A DNA stretch of 38,420 bases from Streptomyces muensis (GTDB taxonomy: Bacteria; Actinomycetota; Actinomycetes; Streptomycetales; Streptomycetaceae). Shown here piece after piece: positions 31,488 to 38,420 of the stretch. The stretch lies in NCBI RefSeq assembly GCF_021474425.1, contig NZ_JAKEIP010000059.1:1-38420 (forward strand). The letters run 5' to 3'. The first letter of the stretch is position 1. Each line of letters opens with the position of its first letter. Under the pieces are notes generated by a model. That model did not search any database. It saw nothing but the letters and a program-made list of their open reading frames with translations, and was not told the DNA's origin. The translations under genes were made by a program, and so were the position numbers.

Positions 31488-31571
31488 ACACGAGTGGACT
31501 CAGTGACGCAAGCTCATGACGCGAACACACTGTGTGTACAACAGCCCAGCGTCTGTCATAACCGAAGGGCA

Positions 31572-31591
31572 CACCCGCCGTATGGCGGGTG
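31572..31591. terminator. Hairpin in the gap between RM system and Mrr-STAND gene
   Basis: CACCCGCC (31572-31579) pairs with GGCGGGTG (31584-31591) around GTAT, and a second small stem GGCGC-GTCA-GCGCC follows at 31601-31614. The 392-base gap 31438-31829 otherwise holds the RM operator and presumably the promoter for the Mrr-STAND gene. The open frame running through it upstream of ATG 31830 looks non-coding. Confidence 0.45.
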
Positions 31592-31829
31592 CGCCCGATC
31601 GGCGCGTCAGCGCCGCCGTCAGGTGGGCGCTTCATCGCCAGTTTCGGGTATACCCTCCCGTTCCGTCGCCAAGCCAGAAGTTCCTGAGGGCGTCTACTCG
31701 ACGGCTGACCGCTTCCCTCGAACATGGTCCCGGAGAGTATCCGAAGGGAAGACCCTGGTCCTCCGGCCGAGGCCCGGACCGCTGCGCGGAGAATGGAGGC
31801 TGACGGCATATTCATGGGGCGAACACAGC

Positions 31830-34094
31830 ATGGACTCTTTCGAGTTGGCACGGTTGACGGACCACGACTTCGAGGTGGTCTGTCGTGATCTGTTTAGCGA
31901 TGTCCTTGGTATCCCACTGGAGATCTTCCCGCGCGGCCGGGACCTTGGCATCGACCTGCGGCACACCGGCCCCGCCGGGACGACCATCGTCCAGTGTAAG
32001 CACTGGCCGCGCGCGACCCAGAAGACGCTGATCGGACGCCTGATCAAGGACGAACTGCCCAAGGTCCGCGTGCTGGCACCCGACCGCTATATCGTCGCCT
32101 CGACGGTCGGCTTGACCGTCGGGGGAAAGGAAAAGCTCCGCAGTGCCTTCGCCCCGTTCGTGGGCGACACCGGTGACCTGTATGGAGTGGATGAGATCGT
32201 CGCCGAGCTGCTACGCCGTCCAGACCTGGTCCGACGACACTTCCGGCTCTGGCTGAGCAGCACCGCCGTTCTTCAGACCGTGCTGAACCAGGACCAGTAC
32301 CTGCGCTCGTCGTGGCTTCAGAAGCGACTGCCAGGCGTCGCCGACACCTTCGTCCCGCACGAGGGCTTCGAACGAGCCCAGGAGTTTCTGGACACCCAGC
32401 AGGTCTGTGTCGTCGCCGGCATCCCCGGGGTGGGCAAGACGACGGTGGCGCTGATGCTCGCGGCCTGGCTGATGGGCAACGGCTACGAGGTCCACGAGAT
32501 CACCGAGGACGTCGACGAGATCGGCGCCCTGTGGCGCGAGGGCACTCGGCAGGTGTTCCTCTACGACGACTTCCTGGGGCGTACGACCCTGGACGCACCG
32601 TTGAACAAGAACGAGGACAACCGCCTGTTGTCGGTGATCCGGGAGATCCAGGAGACACCTGGCAAGGCACTTGTGATGACGACCCGCGACTATCTGCTGG
32701 AGCACGCCCGTCTCCGGCACGACCGGCTGGCGGCGCCGGACGTGTCGGATGCGGTCAGCGTGATCCGGCTGACCGACCTGCATCGGCGGGTCCGGGGCCA
32801 GATCCTCTACAACCACGTCCACCACTCATCCCTGCCTCCGGACGACAAGCGCCGGTTCGCCGATCCGAAGGTGTGGCGTCCGGTGGTCCGGCACAAGAAC
32901 TTCAACCCTCGTCTGGTCGAGGAGACCCTCCGGCTGTCCGCGCGCCGCGGCCAGGACGTCGCCGCGGCGATGCTGGAGAACCTGGACGACCCGCGCCGTG
33001 TATGGGAACGCATCGTTGAGAACGAGCTGACGGACGAGGCTGTCCACCTGCTGGAGGTGCTGTTCACCTTCGGATCCGCCGATCTGGACGACCTGCAAGA
33101 GTCCTGGCGCTCGTACCGCAAGGAGATGGACCGGGCGGCGGACGGCAGAAGCTTCCGCAGGGCGCTGCAGCTGGCGGACGGCACGATGGTCTCTGTCGAA
33201 CAAGGGCGGGTGGCGTTCCACAACCCGTCGATCGAGGACTACGTCCGTTTCCACCTCGACAATGGCCGCGCCCGCTTCCCGGAGCTGCTCAAGGCGCTCG
33301 TCCACGAGGCACAGGTGCGCCGGATCGTCGCTGCGGCCCGTATGGCCGACGGGACGGGCATCCTGGCCCGGCTGCGGGAGCACGAGCCGACCGTGGCCGC
33401 CGTCGTGCAGGCGATGGGAGCCGACGTGGAGACCCGGCTGTGGGATGAGGACGAGAGCCAGCCGACCCGTCTGGAGTGGGTGCTGGAGACGGCCGAGTTG
33501 CTGGACTCCACGACGCTGGCGGCGTACGTGATGCGGGAGGCTCTCCCCCCGTTCATCCACTACGAGTACTTCTCCCATTTGGAGAGCCTGGCCGGCTCAC
33601 TCGACGCCAGCCCGTTGGTGCCGAGCACGTACGCCGAGCGATTCCGGGAAGAGGCGACCGACTCCCTCCACAGCGAACTGCTGGAGAGCGTCGAGGCCGG
33701 CGACTGGTACTGGTCCATCGCGCTGTACCACCAGCTGCGCCGGACACCGTCCAGAGCGTCCCGGGAACAGGCGGCCCAGGGGCTGGTCCGGAACGCTCTG
33801 GAGGAGCTGCGCCGGCTCGCCGCAGAGCCCGAGCGCAAACCACGTATCGGCTACCTGGAACGGTTGGAGGAATTGGTGGACTTCCTCCTGAAGCAGCGGG
33901 CTCAGGACGAGCTGCCCGCGGAGTTCGCCGTCGTGTATGAGAGAGCCGAGCGCGTGTTCGCGCTCCGGGAAGCAGAGCGAGGCGAGTGGCTCCAGAAGTA
34001 CCAGATACAGCGGGATCCGTCCGCGCGCTCCGACGCCTCTCGCGATCACGTGCTTGTCACCGAGCTGATGCGCAGGCTCGACGACACACGCTGA
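31830..34094 (+). CDS. Mrr-type nuclease fused to nSTAND3-like NTPase (Avs-like defence)
   Basis: This is a 754-residue protein. The N-terminal domain (about 5-130) is Mrr-like: HDFEVVCRDLF, then GRDLGIDLRHTG and IVQCKHW, giving active-site residues D42, Q55 and K57. The STAND NTPase follows, with Walker A GIPGVGKTT at 197-205 and Walker B VFLYDDFLG at 242-250. This DDFLG pattern with an MTTRDYLL sensor is typical of the nSTAND3 family. The remaining 400 residues are helical repeats, probably the phage sensor. Such nuclease-STAND fusions are known or predicted anti-phage proteins. ATG 31830 is chosen because homology-like sequence starts there (MDSFELARLTDHDFE); the frame is open much further upstream. 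It is the last gene before attR. Confidence 0.85.
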   Translation: MDSFELARLTDHDFEVVCRDLFSDVLGIPLEIFPRGRDLGIDLRHTGPAGTTIVQCKHWPRATQKTLIGRLIKDELPKVRVLAPDRYIVASTVGLTVGGKEKLRSAFAPFVGDTGDLYGVDEIVAELLRRPDLVRRHFRLWLSSTAVLQTVLNQDQYLRSSWLQKRLPGVADTFVPHEGFERAQEFLDTQQVCVVAGIPGVGKTTVALMLAAWLMGNGYEVHEITEDVDEIGALWREGTRQVFLYDDFLGRTTLDAPLNKNEDNRLLSVIREIQETPGKALVMTTRDYLLEHARLRHDRLAAPDVSDAVSVIRLTDLHRRVRGQILYNHVHHSSLPPDDKRRFADPKVWRPVVRHKNFNPRLVEETLRLSARRGQDVAAAMLENLDDPRRVWERIVENELTDEAVHLLEVLFTFGSADLDDLQESWRSYRKEMDRAADGRSFRRALQLADGTMVSVEQGRVAFHNPSIEDYVRFHLDNGRARFPELLKALVHEAQVRRIVAAARMADGTGILARLREHEPTVAAVVQAMGADVETRLWDEDESQPTRLEWVLETAELLDSTTLAAYVMREALPPFIHYEYFSHLESLAGSLDASPLVPSTYAERFREEATDSLHSELLESVEAGDWYWSIALYHQLRRTPSRASREQAAQGLVRNALEELRRLAAEPERKPRIGYLERLEELVDFLLKQRAQDELPAEFAVVYERAERVFALREAERGEWLQKYQIQRDPSARSDASRDHVLVTELMRRLDDTR

Positions 34095-34097
34095 CCG

Positions 34098-34136
34098 CTC
34101 CCCGCTGGGAGCCGTCTGGGAGCCGACCCGCTCCCC
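34098..34136. repeat. Right arm-type integrase binding repeats
   Basis: Direct copies of CTGGGAGCCG at 34106-34115 and 34117-34126 start 11 bp apart, flanked by inverse GCTCCC copies at 34098-34103 and 34131-34136. The core GGGAGCC and the 11-bp spacing match the left set at 1073-1135. Confidence 0.6.
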
Positions 34137-34229
34137 AAGCCCCTCCGACACCACCCGAGACCATCCCACTCCAACGCCCTGACCAGGCAAAACAGCAAAC
34201 CAACCGGTGATGATCACGCCCGAACCTCA

Positions 34230-34276
34230 TTCGGGACGAAGAGGTCGTGGGTTCAAATGCCGCCACCCCGACAGTG
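34230..34276 (+). repeat. attR core (displaced tRNA-Pro 3' end)
   Basis: This is a copy of 960-1006 with one change, G34259 for C989. The change breaks a T-stem pair of the tRNA. It has no D-arm or 5' half, so it is not a tRNA gene. This was probably the original chromosomal 3' end, now free from selection. Confidence 0.88.
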
Positions 34277-34291
34277 CAGTACCAGGTCAAA

Positions 34292-34318
34292 GGCCTGATC
34301 CAGTGAATGGATCAGGCC
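34292..34318 (+). terminator. Original tRNA-Pro terminator, displaced
   Basis: GGCCTGATCCA (34292-34302) pairs perfectly with TGGATCAGGCC (34308-34318), followed by CTT. It lies at the distance past the tRNA 3' end expected of its terminator. Bases 34319-34606 hold no gene I can support. Confidence 0.7.
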
Positions 34319-34606
34319 CTTGAGTGGTTTCTATGCGGGCGCTTAGAAGTCGGAGGGGTGGCGCTCGGTCTGCGGCCGGCCGAGGGTGGTGGAAGCGTCG
34401 GAGGTGGGTGGTCGGCGATGGCCTCCAGCCGACGGTCGGTTTCCTCGCTGGTGTTGGTCCCCGCGGCGGCCCTGGGTGCGGACTCTGGCCAGGTGCGCAC
34501 CGTGGGCGCCGCCTCGTCGCCCGGCGCGGGGCTCCTGCACGGCGGCGTGCAGCGGCCGTCTCGGGTACGTACGACGTGCGTACTCCGACGGCACGACGGC
34601 CAAGAC

Positions 34607-34648
34607 GGCGATGGGGTGAAGGTCCCGGAAGACCTTCACCCCATCGCC
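34607..34648 (-). terminator. Long hairpin terminator of the secreted-protein gene
   Basis: GGCGATGGGGTGAAGGTC (34607-34624) pairs perfectly over 18 bp with GACCTTCACCCCATCGCC (34631-34648), loop CCGGAA. It lies 14 bases beyond the stop codon of 34663-35610. Confidence 0.8.
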
Positions 34649-34662
34649 AGGGAGAGGATGGA

Positions 34663-35610
34663 TCACACCACGGCCTCGGCGACCGGGGCGTCCACGGCCG
34701 GGGCGTCGTCCGCCGGGGCGTCGTCGGCCGGGGCCTCATCCGCCGGCTGCTCGTCAGCCGGGGCCTCATCCGCCGGCTGCTCGTCAGCCGGGGCCTCGTC
34801 CGCGGGCTCCTCGTCCGCCGGGGCCTCATCCGCGGGCTCCTCGTCCGCCGGGGCCTCATCCGCAGGCTCCTCGTCCGCCGGGGCCTCATCCGCGGGCTCC
34901 TCGTCCGCCGGGGCCTCGTCCGCCGGCTGCTCGTCCTCCTGGTTCTGGTCCTCCTGGTTGGCGTCGTCTTCCTTGTTCTCGTCCTCCTGGTTCGCCTCGT
35001 CGTCCTTCTTCTCCTCGTCCTTCTTCTCCTCGTCCTTCTTCTCCTCGTCCTTCTTCTCCTCGTCCTTCTTCTCCTCGTCCTTCTTGTCCTCGTCCTTCTT
35101 GTCCTCCTTCTCCATCTCCTCGACCTTCTTCTCGTCCTTGAACTGGTTGTTGTTGTTGATGTTGATATTGATGTTGATGATGTTGATGTTGTTCTGGACG
35201 AAGAAGTTGCCCTTGTTGTGGCTCTCGACGAAGTAACGGGGGTGGCCGTCCTTCATCGCGTAGAAGCAGTCGTGGTCGTCGTCCCAGTAGAACTTGATTT
35301 CCTTCCACCAGCACGAGTACTTCTCGTCCTTGTCCTCCTTGAAGTGGTCCTTGTAGTACTTCTTGTCCCAGCAGTACTTCTTCTTGTTCTTCTTCTTGTC
35401 CTTCTTCCCCTTCCCCTTGTGCTTGTCCTTGCCCTTGCCCTTTTGGTCCACGGTCTTGGTCACGCCCGAGTCGGGCATGGTGGTGGCCGATGCCGCGCTG
35501 GCCGGGAGGATTACGGCGCCGCCTATGACTACGGCCGATGCAGTCAGGGTTGCCAGGCTCAGGGCTCGCTTGCTTACGACGCCGTCACGCTTGCGGGTAA
35601 TGCGGTTCAT
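34663..35610 (-). CDS. Secreted low-complexity repeat protein
   Basis: This 315-residue protein has a Sec signal peptide, with cleavage probably after PASA near residue 38. The mature part is a chain of biased segments: a Lys-rich stretch (about 57-78); a domain with Trp, Tyr and three Cys (about 79-125: KYCWDKKYYKD, YSCWWKEI, HDCFYAMKDG); an Asn/Ile run (NNINIININININNNNQF, about 139-156); a Lys/Asp/Glu run with five KKDEE units; and a long acidic repeat built from PADEAPADE and its variants. The alternating Ile-Asn run resembles a beta-strand or amyloid-forming segment. There is no LPXTG sorting signal. ATG 35610 has GAGGAG seven bases ahead. A role in the cell surface or hyphal matrix is possible, not shown. 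Confidence 0.82.
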   Translation of the reverse strand: MNRITRKRDGVVSKRALSLATLTASAVVIGGAVILPASAASATTMPDSGVTKTVDQKGKGKDKHKGKGKKDKKKNKKKYCWDKKYYKDHFKEDKDEKYSCWWKEIKFYWDDDHDCFYAMKDGHPRYFVESHNKGNFFVQNNINIININININNNNQFKDEKKVEEMEKEDKKDEDKKDEEKKDEEKKDEEKKDEEKKDEEKKDDEANQEDENKEDDANQEDQNQEDEQPADEAPADEEPADEAPADEEPADEAPADEEPADEAPADEEPADEAPADEQPADEAPADEQPADEAPADDAPADDAPAVDAPVAEAVV

Positions 35611-35744
35611 GATTTTCTCCTCGTGAAGTGAAAGGCGCTTTTCTCACGCCCGGGGCCTCGTTCTCTTTGCGGTGTTTCCGGTGAGGCCCGCACTTCAATG
35701 AAGCCGGAATCTCGGAGCTGGGTCATGCTCCGAGGACTCGGGAC

Positions 35745-36620
35745 TTGACGAGGGAAGGAAAGGTGCGTAAGGGGCGCCTACGGTCGGCTCCGACGCTCCT
35801 CATCTACTCGCGGCGAGCTCTTCACCGACGCAGCCTGGCCGTTCCGCTGCCGCTCCCCTTCGGTCTGTACGACCCTGCTCGCGGCCACGGCGACTGCGGC
35901 TTCGGCTTCGTCACCCGGCTTGACGGGACGCCAGCCGCGACGTCGGGGGAGTTCTTCGGTGCGCTCACCGGCGAGAGCCTGCGGGCCGGGCACTTCGGTG
36001 TGGCGAACTGCTTCGTGCCGACCGACGCCGGGCGGCGTGCCGGTGCGCGGTGTCAACTGCCCGTAGCGCAGTGGGGGTTCCGGGCCAGGGCCGGCCCGCC
36101 CGGATCGTCCAGGCCGGCAGCTACGCGGTCCCGAGCGTGCGCGAGGCGTGCGCGGTTCGTCCGGGCTCGATCGCGCTGCGTCTGCTCGACGCGGCGGGCC
36201 GGACCGTGCGTCAGGGGCGGCTGTTGTCCGAAGGGGACCGTCTGCTGGTCGGGCTCGCCCGCACGGTCGATGCGAGGGCGACACAGCCGTCCCGGCGGCG
36301 GCGCCCCATGTGCCCGGGTGGGAGTAGGGCGACCAGTTCGCCCAGCTCGACGCGGTCCTGGCGGACGGCGGGGCCGCCCGGCGCGGGGCGTTCGCCTGGT
36401 GCCGGGGTGAGCACCGGGCCGGCGAGGCCGGCGTCGTGCCCGCGGTGCTCGATCGCGTCTGTTCCGTGGGGCTGCCGATCGGAGTCGCGGTGTTCGTCCC
36501 GGCGCCATGCAGACGTGTGCCGGGCGCGTGAACGTCACCGACCGGATCGGCGGCGGGCGGTGTTAGCGGCGGTGGCGGAGCGCTCGGTGGAAAACGACCT
36601 CGCGGCCATCAGGGCCAGTC
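35745..36620 (+). pseudogene. Decayed coding sequence with glutamate-synthase-like start
   Basis: No intact gene was found in this stretch. Near 35857-35925 one frame reads GLYDPARGHGDCGFGFVTRL. This looks like the N-terminal glutamine-amidotransferase start of a glutamate synthase large chain (GLYDP...HDACGVGF). The resemblance ends after about 30 residues. Further on, protein-like stretches appear in different frames: ARIVQAGSYAVPSVREACAV and then EGDRLLVGLARTVDA in one (36085-36275), FAQLDAVLADGG in another (36330-36370), and RRRAVLAAVAERSVENDLAAI near 36550-36612. Frameshifts between them imply a pseudogene. Long open frames here on either strand are products of high GC content. Confidence 0.4.
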
Positions 36621-36625
36621 ACTTC

Positions 36626-37030
36626 GTCCGCTCCACGACATCGCACGACCCCACCTCGGCCATCGAACCCGCGGCCGATCCGGACCCGCCACCCGTCCGC
36701 TTCACCGACCGCACAACCCCACCTCTGCGATCGACTTCGCGGCCGTCCCGGACCTGCCACCCCGTCCGCTCCACGACACCGCACGGCCCACCACGGCGAT
36801 CCAACCCGCAGCCGTCAGGGCCGGCCACCCCGTCCATTCCACAACACCGCACGGCCCCACCTAGGCGATCCAACCCACGGCCGACCCGGACCGCCACCCC
36901 ATCCGCCCCACGACGCCGAGCTGCCCCACCTGGGCGATCGAACCCGCGGCCGTCAGCCGTCAGAACCCGCCACCCCGCCCACTCCACGACACCCCACAAA
37001 CCCCACCCCGGCGATCGACCTCGACGACGC
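36626..37030. repeat. 69-bp tandem repeat (minisatellite), nearly six copies
   Basis: Units start at 36626, 36695, 36764, 36832, 36901 and 36977, with lengths 69, 69, 68, 69 and 76 and a partial last unit. Each begins near GTCCGCTCCACGAC. It continues through a GCACGGCCCCACC-like block and a GGCGATCGAACCCGCGG-like block, and ends in GCCACCCC. Units differ at many positions, so the array is old. The 68- and 76-base units break the codon phase, which argues against a coding role. Confidence 0.75.
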
Positions 37031-37514
37031 GGACGGGCGCTGCGTCGCGCTGATCACGTGGTTCGGAAGCGTCGGTACCGACGCGCACTCGGCGTGGGAG
37101 AAACCTCGCGGCATCGCTGTCGGGCTGACCGCGTCGTCCGGCACCGGTCCCTCCCCTCGTGGGGACCGGTGCCGGACGGCGGCGAGGTGTCGATCCGTGA
37201 TGTCCCGGGCGTACGGGTCAGCGCGGATCGAGCAGGACTGGGGCGGCGCCGGGTGCGGGTGACGGTTGCGGGAGGTGGTCCTGCGGAAGGTGTCCGAGAA
37301 CATGCGGCGCCATGGGTGGTCTCTCCGGGCTCTGGGCTGGTGGCCTGCCTGGGTGACGCGCGACGGATGCGCACTTGCGTCGTGATCCTGCCAGTCGAAG
37401 GGTGCGCGCGAGGAGCATCCGGTCTCCGGAGGAGACTCTTACCGCAGGTCAGCCGTATAAAGTGAGTTTTCCGGTCCGGATGTCCAGGTGCGGCGGAGTA
37501 AGGGAGTGGAGGCC
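37031..37514. other. Gap before nSTAND1 gene, probably decayed
   Basis: A short protein-like stretch AIDLDDADGRCVALITWFGS lies at about 37012-37071 and continues about 20 codons. No start, ribosome site or stop pattern supports a gene. GGTCCCTCCCCTCGTGGGGACC at 37145-37166 can form a hairpin. The end of the gap should hold the promoter of the gene at 37515. Confidence 0.4.
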
Positions 37515-38420
37515 TTGAGTTCCGACTCGGCGGCGCGCACAGCCTTCGCTGAACGGCTTGCGCTGCTCTACAAGGAGGCCGGTAACCCTCCCCTCAAGAG
37601 CGTGGCCGAGGCGGTCGTACGACTGCAGCGGGTGGACGAGCGGGGGCGGCCCGTACGGGTGTCCGCGCAGCGGATCAGTGACTGGCGCCGGGCCAGGAAC
37701 GTGCCCGCCCAGTTCGCCGCGCTGTCCGCCGTCCTGCACGTCCTGATCCCGCAGGCCCGGCGCGCCCGTCCCACGCCCGTCTCCCCCGGGCTGTACGACC
37801 TGGGCCAGTGGCAGCGCCTGTGGGAGCGGGCGACGTCCGGCGAAGAGGAGGAGCAGGCTCCGACCGCCGCCGAGGCCCCCGCCGTGTCGGGCGGGGTGTG
37901 TCCGTACCGGGGGCTGGCCTCGTACCGGCAGGAGGACGCCCGCTGGTTCTTCGGCCGGGAGCGGAGCACCGACGCCCTGGTCGACCAGTTGCGTGCCGTG
38001 GAGAAGACCGGCGGCCTCGTCATGCTCGTCGGCGCCTCGGGCGCCGGGAAGTCCTCCCTCCTCAACGCCGGCCTGGTGCCCGCCCTGCGGAACGGCGCGC
38101 TGAGCAAGGAGAACGGCGGCCCGGTCGGCCCCGTCGGTCCGGTGGTGCAACTGGTGCCGGGCGCCGACCCGCTCGGCGAGCTGACCCGCCGTGTTCCGGA
38201 ACTCGCGGGGGTCCTCGCCTCCCCGGACGCGTTGTACGACGTGGGCGGGCCGGAGGGCGGCCTGAGCGCGCCGGAGGCGTCGGGCGGGCCAGCCGACCCC
38301 AACAGGCCGCCGGACAACCCGAGCAGGCCCGACACCCCGAGCAGGCCGCAGCCGACGGGTGCCCTCGACGGAGCCCACGCCACTCGTTCTCACACCTCCA
38401 CCCCTGACCCCAACCACCCC
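37515..38420 (+). CDS. nSTAND1-type NTPase (probably WD40 protein), 3' end outside window
   Basis: The first 302 codons of a longer gene are present. Residues 1-110 are helical and HTH-like (FAERLALLYKEAGNPPLKSV, then VSAQRISDWRRARNVPAQF), as seen at the start of many Streptomyces nSTAND1 proteins. The NTPase begins CPYRGLASYRQEDARWFFGR at about 131-150. Its Walker A VGASGAGKSSLLNAGLVPAL lies at about 172-191. Proteins with this layout usually end in WD40 repeats, which would lie beyond the window. A Pro/Ser/Asn-rich insert follows near residues 255-302. The start is TTG 37515, with GGGAG nine bases ahead. It is chromosomal, just outside the mobile element. Confidence 0.82.
   Translation, partial: MSSDSAARTAFAERLALLYKEAGNPPLKSVAEAVVRLQRVDERGRPVRVSAQRISDWRRARNVPAQFAALSAVLHVLIPQARRARPTPVSPGLYDLGQWQRLWERATSGEEEEQAPTAAEAPAVSGGVCPYRGLASYRQEDARWFFGRERSTDALVDQLRAVEKTGGLVMLVGASGAGKSSLLNAGLVPALRNGALSKENGGPVGPVGPVVQLVPGADPLGELTRRVPELAGVLASPDALYDVGGPEGGLSAPEASGGPADPNRPPDNPSRPDTPSRPQPTGALDGAHATRSHTSTPDPNHP

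Larger units (their letters stand above)
960..34276. mobile_element. Integrated mobilizable element in tRNA-Pro(CGG), about 33.3 kb
   Basis: The boundaries are a 47-bp direct repeat with one mismatch: 960-1006 inside the intact tRNA-Pro, and 34230-34276. Each end also carries four GGGAGC-type boxes (1073-1135 and 34098-34136). Inside are a tyrosine integrase, excisionase, XRE regulator, DnaB-like helicase, MobC and a relaxase, plus cargo. No FtsK/SpoIIIE-type TraB translocase is visible, so it resembles an integrative mobilizable element rather than a classical self-transmissible actinomycete ICE. Integrase and excisionase lie about 6 kb inside the left end rather than next to an att site. 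Being one element is inferred from the matched ends; excision was not tested. Confidence 0.85.

Noticed and set aside
34220..34280. Second tRNA-Pro gene beside attR
   Set aside because: Only the part from the anticodon loop to the 3' end is present, with a broken T-stem; the 5' half and D-arm are missing.
34980..35110. CRISPR-like short repeats (TCCTTCTTCTCCTCG units)
   Set aside because: Repeats are directly adjacent without spacers and encode KKDEE repeats in a secreted protein.
36626..37030. CRISPR array
   Set aside because: The 69-bp units are contiguous and vary throughout; there is no constant repeat with unique spacers and no cas gene.
36050..37465. 471-codon open frame through the minisatellite
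   Set aside because: It crosses frameshifted fragments and non-coding repeats, has Arg/Pro-rich composition and lacks a start with a ribosome site.

Overview
The window is high-GC actinobacterial DNA with Streptomyces-like codon use, GTG/TTG starts and gene families such as Pr6Pr, DUF2637, DUF317 and nSTAND1. Its main content is one integrated mobile element of about 33.3 kb. The element sits in a tRNA-Pro(CGG) gene. Its left end (attL, 960-1006) is the 3' half of the intact tRNA, and its right end (attR, 34230-34276) is a 47-bp copy of that half with one mismatch. Just inside each att copy lie four copies of a GGGAGC-type box, two of them as direct repeats spaced 11 bp apart. This ties both ends to one recombinase. 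The chromosome flanks it with a Pr6Pr membrane protein gene on the left. On the right are a secreted low-complexity protein gene, decayed DNA with a 69-bp minisatellite, and the start of an nSTAND1 NTPase gene.

Layout inside the element: (i) 1.2-6.8 kb, two convergent genes of unknown function, an IS5-type transposase remnant and a HEPN-NACHT NTPase that looks like an anti-phage NLR-like protein. (ii) 6.9-9.8 kb, integrase (with a LacI-type HTH inserted in its catalytic domain), excisionase and an XRE repressor facing a three-copy operator. (iii) 9.8-16.1 kb, a DnaB-like helicase, an iteron-like region, a DUF2637 membrane protein, MobC, a MOB relaxase and two small genes. No FtsK/TraB translocase is visible, so the element looks mobilizable rather than self-transmissible. 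(iv) 16.1-18.1 kb, a lipoprotein, a zinc-ribbon-like protein and a DUF317 protein.

(v) 18.6-29.4 kb holds the most unusual cargo. A tightly coupled leftward operon encodes a small membrane protein, an APH-like kinase, an archaeal-type S-adenosylmethionine synthetase, a second APH-like kinase, a histidine phosphatase, a full-length seryl-tRNA synthetase, a GT4 glycosyltransferase and a stand-alone AlaRS-like class II synthetase core. Next to it are an XRE-HTH/P-loop kinase fusion, an NMP-kinase-like protein, a 6PGDH/DUF1932 dehydrogenase and a HAD phosphatase. I cannot match this set to a characterised pathway. It could make a seryl-tRNA/SAM-dependent glycosylated small molecule, or supply immunity to a SerRS inhibitor.

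(vi) 29.7-34.1 kb is a second defence block: a low-GC type II restriction-modification system with a small winged-helix gene and operator-like repeats, followed by an Mrr-nuclease/nSTAND3-like NTPase next to attR. Defence genes therefore occupy both ends of the element, the recombination, replication and mobilisation core lies to the left of centre, and the biosynthesis-like cluster lies between that core and the right-hand defence block. All functional calls come from reading motifs by eye; no database search was run.
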